DNA from: an uncultured Synergistales bacterium
GTDB taxonomy: Bacteria; Synergistota; Synergistia; Synergistales; Aminobacteriaceae
DNA length: 6,931 nt
Assembly (NCBI GenBank): GCA_905233335.1
Contig: CAJOED010000091.1
Location: 934 to 7,864 of the forward strand
Reading direction: 5' to 3'
The notes under the pieces are model-generated. The model had not been told where the DNA came from. It searched no databases and saw nothing but the letters and a program-made list of their open reading frames with translations. Below are positions 1-6,057 of the stretch, piece by piece. The stretch's first letter is position 1, and each line of letters starts with the position of its first letter. Both the position numbers and the translations under genes were made by a program.

Positions 1-1029
1 CGTTATGCTCCCGGTAATGTCAGGACGTGAGCGTGTACCAGAAAACCTTGTGTCGACGTTCCACGCTTCCGAAACACCGCGCGAGTTCATGAATTTTTCT
101 GCATGTTCCTTCATGAGTGAGTAGCATTCAGTGCCGGAAATTTCCCGGTAGAACTTTTCGAGCATAGCATACGCCCGCCCTCCGCAAAGACCCGCACCGA
201 CAAGCACATACTTTTCACCGTAAGGCCGTGTCTCAATATCGCCCTCAACATCAACGTACTCACTGCTCACGAACGACACCTGCGATCCTGTACCGACATT
301 CAGCAGGAGAGAATTTTCCGGGTCATTCACTGCTCCCATGATGCTCGCTTGGTTATCGCCCATCGAACACACTACAGGAACGCCGGATTTTGTGTGCCCG
401 ACAACCTGATAGCCTCTTAACACTTCAGGAAGGTATGAGGTGTCAACGCCAGCTCCCTCCAGAGCGTCATAACGGAACGCACCTCCCGCAACGTCAAAGC
501 CTCCCCAGCTTGCTGCCATGTCGGGAGAAAGTAACGGGGCATTTTTCCCGCAGAGCTTCATGGCTATGTAGTCGCTGATTGTTGAGAGTTTCGCCGCATT
601 CGGTGGTATCTTTCCGGATTTCTGCAGGTAGTAGTGCGTACCGATGCCGTAACCCGCCGACAAGTTCACGCCGTGTTCGCGGAGAAGTTCGAGGGAGTTT
701 TTCGTGCCGTCAACGGGGAGAGTCCCGCTCATGTCCTGCCACGTGTAGAGGGGGCTTGCTGCTTCACCGTGTCCGTCGACGTACAAGATGCCGTGCATTT
801 GTCCCGTGAAACCTATTGCTGACGGCTGGCCGAGTCTGCTCGTTATGTCGTCGATGAGGCCAAGCACTATGTGAGTTATGCGTTCGGGGTTCTGCTGTCG
901 GCTTCCGGGAAATTCTTCCGGCAGGAATGAGGCGTGATTGATTGTCCTGCTCTCTGCTAATTCATTCTCTGACATTACCGCAATACTGATTGATGTTGTG
1001 CCGGTGTCGACTCCAAGATAATACTTCAT
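1..1029 (-). CDS. FGGY-family carbohydrate kinase (sedoheptulokinase/xylulokinase-like), 3' end outside window
   Basis: Predicted cytoplasmic ATP-dependent sugar kinase that phosphorylates a ketose or polyol after uptake. The first 343 codons are present, against about 480-520 for the family, so most of the C-terminal actin-like domain is missing. Visible FGGY features are the N-terminal phosphate-binding loop GVDTGTTS (residues 6-13), TGQMHGILY (75-83), the sugar-site segment SPLYTWQD (92-99), the GDNQAS segment (224-229) whose Asp225 is the expected catalytic base, and the second phosphate motif NVGTGSQ (244-250). The ATG at 1029-1027 is supported by an AGGGAGGA ribosome binding site about 9 nt upstream on the minus strand. 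The gene is divergent from an RbsBAC-type importer, so it probably acts on the imported sugar or a derivative. The TGQMHGI and GDNQAS segments remind me more of proteins annotated as sedoheptulokinase than of classical XylB, but that is recollection, not a search. Family is secure; substrate is open. Confidence 0.93.
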   Translation of the reverse strand, partial: MKYYLGVDTGTTSISIAVMSENELAESRTINHASFLPEEFPGSRQQNPERITHIVLGLIDDITSRLGQPSAIGFTGQMHGILYVDGHGEAASPLYTWQDMSGTLPVDGTKNSLELLREHGVNLSAGYGIGTHYYLQKSGKIPPNAAKLSTISDYIAMKLCGKNAPLLSPDMAASWGGFDVAGGAFRYDALEGAGVDTSYLPEVLRGYQVVGHTKSGVPVVCSMGDNQASIMGAVNDPENSLLLNVGTGSQVSFVSSEYVDVEGDIETRPYGEKYVLVGAGLCGGRAYAMLEKFYREISGTECYSLMKEHAEKFMNSRGVSEAWNVDTRFSGTRSRPDITGSIT

Positions 1030-1130
1030 GCTGATAGTCCTCCCTGTAATTTATATTTGTGCATTGTCCATTATCGCAAAAGTGCTTGACGTTGTGCCGG
1101 GATAATATTTCGTTCTCAATAATCCTCCTG

Positions 1131-1187
1131 CTATCTGCCTGACCTCACCGCAATAGTAATTGATGTTGTGCCGGAGCGATACTTCAA
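1131..1187 (-). CDS. Possible 18-codon leader ORF with TTG start (unit D)
   Basis: Unit D has AGGAGG at 1202-1197 and a TTG in the place of the kinase ATG. It encodes MKYRSGTTSITIAVRSGR and stops at TAG (1133-1131), directly against the GCAGGAGG of unit E. This is the kinase N terminus with four codons lost. The stop-then-ribosome-binding-site arrangement would suit termination-reinitiation. Unit E offers a similar TTG-started frame (1119-1051, 22 codons, ending at TAA) that stops about 7 nt before the true kinase ribosome binding site. Translation of either is not demonstrated. Confidence 0.22.
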   Translation of the reverse strand: MKYRSGTTSITIAVRSGR

Positions 1188-1387
1188 GCTGGTAGTCCTC
1201 CTGCAAATTATGTATGTACTGTCCATTATCGCAAAAGTAATTGACGTTGTGCCAGGATAATATTTCGTTCTCAATAATCCTCCTGCTATCTGCCTGACCT
1301 CGCCGCAATAGTAATTGATGCTATGCCGGAGCAATATTCCACTCTGCGATGGAGTCAAGCTGTCCTGCTCTCAATTTGTTCCCTCAC

Positions 1388-1435
1388 TCATTCCCTGACA
1401 CTATCGCCGGTGTAAATACCAAAATGATACTTCAT
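1388..1435 (-). CDS. Possible 15-codon leader ORF, relic of kinase start (unit A)
   Basis: Unit A of the array keeps an ATG with an ideal ribosome binding site (AGGAGG at 1450-1445, 9-nt spacing). It encodes MKYHFGIYTGDSVRE and then TGA. The first codons match the kinase start MKYYLGVDTG; a deletion of about 20 nt after the ACCGGC codons then shifts the frame into a stop. It is the initiation site nearest the presumed promoter, so ribosomes could well load here. It is either a harmless relic or a short upstream ORF that influences kinase translation. No conservation data are available, hence low confidence as a functional gene. Confidence 0.3.
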   Translation of the reverse strand: MKYHFGIYTGDSVRE

Positions 1436-1448
1436 GCTAATAATCCTC

Positions 1449-1477
1449 CTGCAAAAATTCAAGTTATGCTATATAAT
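1449..1477 (+). promoter_or_regulatory. Candidate promoter of the sugar importer operon
   Basis: A perfect TATAAT lies at 1472-1477, with a weak CTGCAA -35 (1449-1454, 3/6) at 17-nt spacing. It would give a leader of about 55 nt before the binding-protein gene. The -10 element overlaps the opposite-strand GATAAT, so the two divergent promoters may compete or share an activator. No clear operator palindrome was found beyond the 8-bp ATAATTAT at 1473-1480. Confidence 0.4.
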
Positions 1478-1503
1478 TATCACACTTATATTCATAATCT
1501 CAT
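1476..1503 (-). promoter_or_regulatory. Candidate kinase promoter (weak)
   Basis: On the minus strand ATGAGA (1503-1498) and GATAAT (1481-1476) lie 16 nt apart, with 4/6 and 5/6 matches to sigma-70 hexamers. A start near 1469 would put unit A's ribosome binding site about 17 nt downstream and give the true kinase start a leader of about 440 nt. The region is AT-rich, so chance matches are likely. The placement is supported mainly because this is the only unrepeated stretch between the two divergent genes. Confidence 0.3.
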
Positions 1504-1539
1504 TCACAATTTATTTTTTATACAGGAGGCAGTTTCTCT

Positions 1540-2469
1540 ATGAAAAAACTTTTTGTACTGCTGTTAGTTCTTGCCGTTGTTCTCGGCGCGTCCAGTGTGT
1601 CATTCGCTCAGGGCAGGAAGTTCGGAGCTACCTACATGACCATGAACAACCCCTTCTTCGGCGTAATGGATCAGGCAATCCGCGCGGCAGTCGAGGCAAA
1701 CGGTGATACGCTCATCACGCTTGACCCGGCACTTGACCAGGTGAAGCAGATCAGCCAGATCGAGGACATGATAGCCCAGGGCATCGAGGTGTTGTTCCTC
1801 AACCCGGTAGACTGGCAGGGTGTAGCTCCCGCACTCCTCGCGTGCAGAGAAGCCGGAGTTCCCATCGTGAACGTTGACGCTCCCGTGTACGATGAAGATT
1901 TCGTTACGTGCATTGTTGCTTCCGACAACCTGTCAGCGGGACTCATCTGCGGCGAAGACATGCTGAAGAGATTACCCAAAGGCGGCAAAGCTGTAATTCT
2001 CGGACACCCGACAACAAAAACAGGAATTGACCGTATCGCCAACTTCAAGAAAGTAGTTGCGGATCATTCAGACCTGTTCACGATTGCGGCAGAAGACAGC
2101 TCTGAAGGACAGCTCGAAATCGCAATGCCCAAAATGGAGAACATCATTCAGGCAGTCCCCGATATGGCCGTCGTAATGTGCGTCAATGACCCGACAGCAC
2201 TCGGAACAATCCAGGCATTGAGAGCCGCGAATGCTCTTCAGGGAGTTCTCGTGTACGGTGTAGACGGTTCGCCCGACGCAAAGAAGATGATTAAGGACGG
2301 TATGATGACGGGAACAGCCGCACAGTCGCCCATCAACATCGGGAAAATCGGCGTGCAGATGGCCTATAAGATTCTTGCGGGTGAAAAAGTTGATAAGCAT
2401 GTGCCCGTACCTGTACAGTTAATCACTGGCGAGAACGTCGACGAGTTCGGAGTAGACGGCTGGCAGTAG
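1540..2469 (+). CDS. Periplasmic sugar-binding protein of RbsB-type ABC importer
   Basis: Substrate-capture component of a carbohydrate ABC importer (periplasmic binding protein-like fold, Peripla_BP_4/RbsB type), 309 aa, normal length. Residues 1-23 form a Sec signal peptide: MKK, a Leu/Val-rich core, then SFA before QG, with cleavage expected after Ala23. There is no lipobox Cys, so the mature protein should be soluble in a periplasm. Family features are a beta-strand start FGATYMTMNNPFF, the segment QGIEVLFLNPVDWQGVAP (about 80-97), GVPIVNVDAPV, and near the C terminus VYGVDGSPDAKKMIKDG. The ATG is supported by AGGAGG at 1524-1529 with 10-nt spacing. It is the first gene of the importer operon and is followed by a terminator-like hairpin, which would favour its overproduction relative to the membrane subunits. 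The ligand cannot be read from sequence; ribose-, allose-, xylose- or polyol-type ligands are all possible. Confidence 0.93.
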   Translation: MKKLFVLLLVLAVVLGASSVSFAQGRKFGATYMTMNNPFFGVMDQAIRAAVEANGDTLITLDPALDQVKQISQIEDMIAQGIEVLFLNPVDWQGVAPALLACREAGVPIVNVDAPVYDEDFVTCIVASDNLSAGLICGEDMLKRLPKGGKAVILGHPTTKTGIDRIANFKKVVADHSDLFTIAAEDSSEGQLEIAMPKMENIIQAVPDMAVVMCVNDPTALGTIQALRAANALQGVLVYGVDGSPDAKKMIKDGMMTGTAAQSPINIGKIGVQMAYKILAGEKVDKHVPVPVQLITGENVDEFGVDGWQ

Positions 2470-2479
2470 AAATTATTGC

Positions 2480-2520
2480 AGGGGTGAGAGATGAGAAAAT
2501 CTCTTGCCTCTATTTTTTTT
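2480..2520 (+). terminator. Intercistronic terminator/attenuator hairpin after the binding-protein gene
   Basis: Arms 2480-2492 and 2499-2511 can pair over 13 positions (including three G-U pairs) around a GAGAAA loop, followed by eight T residues at 2513-2520. It lies between the binding-protein stop and the ATPase ribosome binding site. Partial termination here, or 3'-end protection of the upstream message, would explain the usual excess of binding protein over transporter. No separate promoter is evident downstream, so read-through is presumably needed. Confidence 0.75.
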
Positions 2521-2539
2521 GCGGAGGTGAAAAATTTTC

Positions 2540-4051
2540 ATGGCAGAAGATAACATACTGCTTCAAATGAAACACATTCACAAGAAATTCCCCGGCGTTT
2601 ATGCTTTGAAGGACGTAAATTTTGAGCTTAGAGCCGGTGAAGTTCATGCGCTTTTAGGTGAGAACGGAGCAGGAAAATCAACCCTCATAAAGTGCCTTGC
2701 CGGTATCTACATTCCTGAAGAAGGAGAAGTCATCGTCAAAGGCAATTCGCACATCATGCAGAACGTCGCGGACTCACAAGCTCACGGCATCAGCGTAATA
2801 CATCAGGAGTTATGCCTCGTACCGTATCTCTCAATCGCCGAAAATATGTTCTTGGGACGTGAAAGAAATGTTGCGGGATTCATCAAGCGCGGACAGGAAG
2901 CAGAAGAAGCAAAGAAGATGCTTGCCCGTCTTGGCCTGGACTTTGACCCGAACACCCTCATTCAGGACTTGAGCATTGCACAGCAGCAAATGGTGGAGAT
3001 CGCAAAGGCACTCTCCGTCAAGGCTGATATTCTCGTTATGGACGAACCGACCGCCTCACTCACCGACAAAGAGACGGAAGTACTTTTCGAGACGATGAGA
3101 CAGCTCAAGGCAGAAGGCATTGGGATAATCTACATTTCTCACAGAATGAGCGAACTTTTCGAGATTACCGACAGAGTTACGATTATGAGGGACGGACAGT
3201 ACGTCGGGACGGTCAACACACGAGAGACTACGCGCGACCAGTTAATCGCGATGATGGTAGGCCGTGAACTCACACAATTGTACTTCAAAGACGAGGTGAA
3301 GCCCGGCGAAGTTGTGCTTGAGGTGAAAGACCTCGTGAGCCCTCCGTTCGTGAACGGTGTATCGTTCGCTGTCAGGGCAGGAGAGATTGTCGGCATGTCC
3401 GGCCTGGTCGGAGCAGGAAGAAGCGAAACCTCACACTGCATTTTCGGCATAGACAACAGGTACACGGGCGAAATTCTGATTGACGGGAAGCCTGTACATA
3501 TACGTTCAGTCAGGGACGCAATGAAGAACGGTATAGCCTTAGTCCCCGAAAACAGAAAAGAAGAAGGACTCGTGCTGATTAATTCTGTCGGGTACAATCT
3601 GACACTCACGGTGCTTCACGAAATCTTCAGGGGTCGTCCGCTCGGCAATCCCAAGAAGGAGAATGAGACAATCGCGCAATACATTCACGAACTCGCAATC
3701 AAGACACCGACAGCCGAACAGTTAGCGGAAAATCTTTCGGGCGGCAACCAGCAGAAGATAGTCATTGCGAAATGGCTGGCAACGAAACCGAAACTGTTAA
3801 TCCTCGACGAACCGACGCGCGGTGTTGACGTTGGGGCGAGGGCAGAGATTTACGGCTTCATGAATGAGCTTGCGAAACAGGGAGTAGCTATCTTGATGAT
3901 AAGCTCTGATCTTCCCGAAATCCTGAACATGTCGGACAGAGTGTTAGTCATGCATGAAGGGAAAGTAACGGCGAACTTGAGCAAGAATGAACTTAGCCAG
4001 GAACTAATAATGCGTTATGCAACAGGAGGAGGAACTGCAAATGTCGCCTGA
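2540..4051 (+). CDS. Sugar ABC importer ATP-binding protein, RbsA/MglA type (two fused ATPase domains)
   Basis: Energises sugar import at the inner face of the membrane; 503 aa, the usual length for this tandem-NBD family. NBD1 has Walker A GENGAGKST (40-48), a Q-loop at Gln89, the variant signature LSIAQQQ (144-150), Walker B ILVMDEP (164-170) and the H-loop His201. NBD2 has the degenerate Walker A GLVGAGRSE (288-296, no Lys), signature LSGGNQQ (399-405), Walker B LLILDEPTRGVD (419-430) and ISSDLPE where an H-loop His would be. This asymmetry is typical of RbsA, MglA and XylG, so NBD2 is probably not fully catalytic. The start is fixed by GGAGGTGA (2523-2530) 9 nt before ATG. The stop overlaps the permease gene, indicating translational coupling. 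Confidence 0.96.
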   Translation: MAEDNILLQMKHIHKKFPGVYALKDVNFELRAGEVHALLGENGAGKSTLIKCLAGIYIPEEGEVIVKGNSHIMQNVADSQAHGISVIHQELCLVPYLSIAENMFLGRERNVAGFIKRGQEAEEAKKMLARLGLDFDPNTLIQDLSIAQQQMVEIAKALSVKADILVMDEPTASLTDKETEVLFETMRQLKAEGIGIIYISHRMSELFEITDRVTIMRDGQYVGTVNTRETTRDQLIAMMVGRELTQLYFKDEVKPGEVVLEVKDLVSPPFVNGVSFAVRAGEIVGMSGLVGAGRSETSHCIFGIDNRYTGEILIDGKPVHIRSVRDAMKNGIALVPENRKEEGLVLINSVGYNLTLTVLHEIFRGRPLGNPKKENETIAQYIHELAIKTPTAEQLAENLSGGNQQKIVIAKWLATKPKLLILDEPTRGVDVGARAEIYGFMNELAKQGVAILMISSDLPEILNMSDRVLVMHEGKVTANLSKNELSQELIMRYATGGGTANVA

Positions 4052-5012
4052 AAACAACATCAAGGCACAAAACGGAATAGTACGCTACTTGAAAGACAAC
4101 ATGGGAACGCTGATAGGGCTTTTTGCGATGTGCGTAGTCTTATCATTCACGACGAACGGAGTATTTTATTCACAGCGAAACTTGATTAACGTACTGCGTC
4201 AGGTGTCATCAAATGCATGTCTTGCGTTCGGTATGACGTTCGCAATAATCACGGGCGGCATTGACTTATCGGTCGGCTCAATCCTTGCACTTTCCGGGAC
4301 TTTGAGCGCGGGACTTATCGTGCACAGCGGGTTTTCTGTTCCCGGAGCGGTGGCAACGGCAATAATCATCGGGACATGTCTTGGGCTGTTCAACGGCTTC
4401 ATGATAGCGAAGACGACAATACCTCCCTTCATAGTAACGTTGGCAATGATGCAGATAGCACGAGGAGCGGCGTATATATACTCGAACGGACAGCCTATTC
4501 GCGCGATGATTAACGAGTACCAGATAATCGGCACGGGGTATCTTGGGCCTATACCGTTACCAGTAATATATATGCTCGTGTTCCTGATAGCGTGCGTAAT
4601 TCTGTTGAGCAAGACGAGGTTCGGTCGTCATGTTTACGCGGTCGGCGGCAACGACAAAGCAGCAATATTCTCCGGCGTGAACGTTGCGCGTACGAAAATG
4701 CTCGTGTACACGATGAGCGGATTCTTGGCGGCATTCACGGGAGTAGTTCTCTGTGCGCGTATGGCATCGGGACAGCCGACAGCAGGACAGAGCTTCGAGA
4801 TGGACGCGATTGCGGCTACAGTTCTCGGCGGAACGTCAATGTCGGGCGGCGTGGGCAAAATCGGGTCTACGATGATCGGCGTTCTGATTATCGGTGTGCT
4901 GAACAACGGCTTGAACTTGCTGGGACTAAATTCCTTCTGGCAGCAGATAGCAAAAGGTATAGTGATACTGCTTGCTGTTTACGTCGACATGCTGAAGAAG
5001 CGCAGAAAGTAA
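4041..5012 (+). CDS. Sugar ABC importer permease, RbsC type
   Basis: Integral membrane subunit (BPD_transp_2 family), 323 aa, expected to form the translocation channel as a homodimer with about eight to ten hydrophobic helices. Family marks are LAFGMTFAIITGGIDLSVGS (about residues 62-81), AKTTIPPFIVTLA, AVGGN with a following SGVN, and the conserved stretch DAIAATVLGGTSMSGGVG. It ends in a basic tail KKRRK. I place the start at ATG 4041 rather than the in-frame ATG 4017, because GGAGGAGG (4025-4032) sits 8 nt before 4041, whereas the 4017 start would place that ribosome binding site inside the coding region. The gene overlaps the ATPase stop by 11 nt. The stop codon lies inside a short imperfect tandem duplication. 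Confidence 0.94.
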   Translation: MSPENNIKAQNGIVRYLKDNMGTLIGLFAMCVVLSFTTNGVFYSQRNLINVLRQVSSNACLAFGMTFAIITGGIDLSVGSILALSGTLSAGLIVHSGFSVPGAVATAIIIGTCLGLFNGFMIAKTTIPPFIVTLAMMQIARGAAYIYSNGQPIRAMINEYQIIGTGYLGPIPLPVIYMLVFLIACVILLSKTRFGRHVYAVGGNDKAAIFSGVNVARTKMLVYTMSGFLAAFTGVVLCARMASGQPTAGQSFEMDAIAATVLGGTSMSGGVGKIGSTMIGVLIIGVLNNGLNLLGLNSFWQQIAKGIVILLAVYVDMLKKRRK

Positions 5013-5037
5013 TGATGGCAGAAAGTAATAATGATGG
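5003..5037 (+). repeat. Imperfect tandem duplication across the permease stop codon
   Basis: CAGAAAGTAATGATGG (5003-5018) is followed directly by CAGAAAGTAATAATGATGG (5019-5037). The second copy has three extra bases. The first copy contains the permease stop TAA (5010-5012), so the duplication leaves the protein unchanged and lengthens the 3' untranslated region. It looks like a slippage product. Confidence 0.8.
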
Positions 5038-5042
5038 TAACG

Positions 5043-5068
5043 CCCCCTTTCGAGGGGGTAATTTTTTT
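5043..5068 (+). terminator. Rho-independent terminator of the importer operon
   Basis: The stem CCCCCT (5043-5048) and AGGGGG (5053-5058) closes on a TTCG tetraloop and is followed by seven T residues (5062-5068). It is compact and strong, 30 nt after the permease stop, and separates the importer from the J-protein unit. Confidence 0.9.
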
Positions 5069-5092
5069 GCTTGTTTTTTTGTTGCGTTGTGT

Positions 5093-5121
5093 TAGACTTT
5101 GCGCCAAAGGTTAATTATAGT
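5093..5121 (+). promoter_or_regulatory. Candidate promoter of the J-protein gene
   Basis: TAGACT (5093-5098, 4/6) and TATAGT (5116-5121, 5/6) are separated by exactly 17 nt, directly after the importer terminator and about 30 nt before the coding start. No CIRCE-type inverted repeat was found, so heat-shock control by HrcA is not supported. Confidence 0.5.
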
Positions 5122-5133
5122 CAACGAGTATAG

Positions 5134-5145
5134 GAGAGAGAGAGA
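5134..5145 (+). promoter_or_regulatory. (GA)6 dinucleotide run forming the J-protein ribosome binding region
   Basis: The region before ATG 5152 is TAGGAGAGAGAGAGAATAGC. The best Shine-Dalgarno match AGGAG (5132-5136) is 15 nt from the start, while GAGAG within the run is about 7 nt away. A change in repeat number by slippage would alter this spacing. Confidence 0.5.
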
Positions 5146-5151
5146 ATAGCA

Positions 5152-6012
5152 ATGCAGTATAAGGACTACTATAAAATTTTGGGAGTATCACGAGACGCAA
5201 AATCCGACGATATTCGCAAGGCATACAGGAAGTTAGCGAAACAATATCACCCTGACATAAACAAGGAGCCGGGAGCAGAAGAAAAATACAAAGAGATAAA
5301 TGAAGCATATGAAGTTCTGAAAGACCCCGACAAACGACAGAAATATGACACTCTCGGAATGAACTGGCAGAGCGGCCAGGATTTTACGCCTCCACCCGGC
5401 TGGCAGCACGTAGAGTTCGGCGGCGATATGGGAGGTTTCAGCGATTTCTTCCAGACGTTATTCGGGGGAGGAGGAATGGGAAAAAATTTCGGGAACTTCA
5501 GCGATATATTTTCGGGACAGCACCAGCCGATGAGACGGGACGTAGAAGCCGACCTGACACTCACGCTTGAAGACATCATGAAGGGCGGAACGTACAGCAT
5601 AACGATCAACAAGAAAGCAATGAACGTTCGTCTTCCCAAAGGCATAACGGACGGAACACAGATAAAACTTCCGGGAAAGAGTGATGGCGGCGGAGATATT
5701 TACGTGAACATACACATAGCCCCGCACAAAATTTTCGAGGTCAGCGGGAATGACTTAACGCGCGACGTGAAAGTTTCTGTGTGCGACGCTGTACTCGGCA
5801 AAGATATTCACGTGGAGACACTCAACGGCTCCGTAACAGTGAAGATGCCCCCCGGCATTCAGGACGGGCAGAAGTTGCGTTTGCGCGGTAAAGGTATACC
5901 CAAGAGAGACGGTACCAACGGCGATATGTTCGTTCGTGTGAGAGTGGAAATCCCCCGGCACATTACACCGAAACAAAAAGAATTATGGGAAGAACTCTCG
6001 AAATTGAGCTGA
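5152..6012 (+). CDS. cbpA: J-domain co-chaperone, type II DnaJ / CbpA-like
   Basis: Cytoplasmic Hsp40 that delivers substrates to DnaK and stimulates its ATPase. It has 286 aa, close to CbpA-type proteins (about 300) and shorter than DnaJ (about 375). The J domain spans residues 4-70 with the essential HPD at 33-35 and a basic helix II (RKAYRKLAKQY). A Gly/Phe-rich linker (about 71-125, with FGGGGMGKNFGNF) follows, then CTD I (about 130-195, including KMNVRLPKG-like AMNVRLPKGI and DGTQIKLPGKS) and CTD II (about 200-270, with LNGSVTVKMPPG and RLRGKGIP). There is no CxxCxGxG zinc-finger region, which makes it type II rather than DnaJ itself. No dnaK or grpE is in the window. The symbol is by domain layout; genomes vary in naming such copies. 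Confidence 0.9.
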   Translation: MQYKDYYKILGVSRDAKSDDIRKAYRKLAKQYHPDINKEPGAEEKYKEINEAYEVLKDPDKRQKYDTLGMNWQSGQDFTPPPGWQHVEFGGDMGGFSDFFQTLFGGGGMGKNFGNFSDIFSGQHQPMRRDVEADLTLTLEDIMKGGTYSITINKKAMNVRLPKGITDGTQIKLPGKSDGGGDIYVNIHIAPHKIFEVSGNDLTRDVKVSVCDAVLGKDIHVETLNGSVTVKMPPGIQDGQKLRLRGKGIPKRDGTNGDMFVRVRVEIPRHITPKQKELWEELSKLS

Positions 6013-6019
6013 AATATTC

Positions 6020-6025
6020 TATAAT
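6020..6025 (+). promoter_or_regulatory. Isolated -10-like hexamer before pgsA
   Basis: A perfect TATAAT lies in the 45-nt gap between the J-protein stop and the pgsA start, but I see no convincing -35 element at 16-18 nt. It may be a weak internal promoter or chance; otherwise pgsA is read from the J-protein promoter. Confidence 0.3.
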
Positions 6026-6057
6026 TCACAGTATCAACTTTCGGAGGTGAAACTATT

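Larger units (their letters stand above)
1045..1452 (-). repeat. Array of about five degenerate tandem copies of the kinase 5' end
   Basis: Read on the minus strand, the 410 bases in front of the kinase repeat its ribosome binding site and first codons. Unit A (1452 to about 1361) has GCAGGAGGATTATTAGC then ATGAAGTAT. Unit B (about 1368-1287) has a decayed start. Unit C (1286-1205) has GCAGGAGG and ACGAAATATTAT where ATGAAGTATTAT is expected. Unit D (1204-1132) has GCAGGAGG and TTGAAGTAT. Unit E (1131 to about 1045) is like C. Units B-E share a 12-nt in-frame loss of the GVDT codons but keep the GGCACAACATCAATT-type stretch (GTTSI) and the following ATTGCG. B+C and D+E are also close copies of each other, with a super-period of about 150 nt. 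The order of events seems to be partial tandem duplication, deletion, then re-duplication of a pair. The array lies between the likely divergent promoters and the kinase, so it should be transcribed as part of the kinase leader. Confidence 0.9.

Noticed and set aside
1051..1308. Minus-strand 85-codon open frame in the kinase leader
   Set aside because: It is a patchwork of the tandem units read through in one frame; it has no ribosome binding site at its ATG, and its C-terminal part is only the decayed kinase N terminus.
1045..1452. CRISPR array or riboswitch as explanation of the repeated leader
   Set aside because: Units are directly adjacent, diverged, and align to the kinase coding start; there are no uniform repeats with unique spacers and no known aptamer pattern that I can see.
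1349..1543. Plus-strand 64-codon open frame before the binding-protein gene
   Set aside because: It runs antisense to the repeat array and across the promoter region, with no ribosome binding site and no recognisable protein features.
3139..3609. Long antisense open frame inside the ATPase gene (156 codons)
   Set aside because: It is fully contained within a well-supported gene on the other strand, with no recognisable motif or initiation site; a codon-use shadow.
4017..4040. Earlier ATG for the permease (331 residues)
   Set aside because: The GGAGGAGG ribosome binding site lies downstream of this ATG and at ideal distance from ATG 4041, so the extra eight residues are unlikely.
5060..5151. 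CIRCE-type heat-shock operator before the J-protein gene
   Set aside because: No TTAGCACTC/GAGTGCTAA inverted repeat is present in the upstream region.
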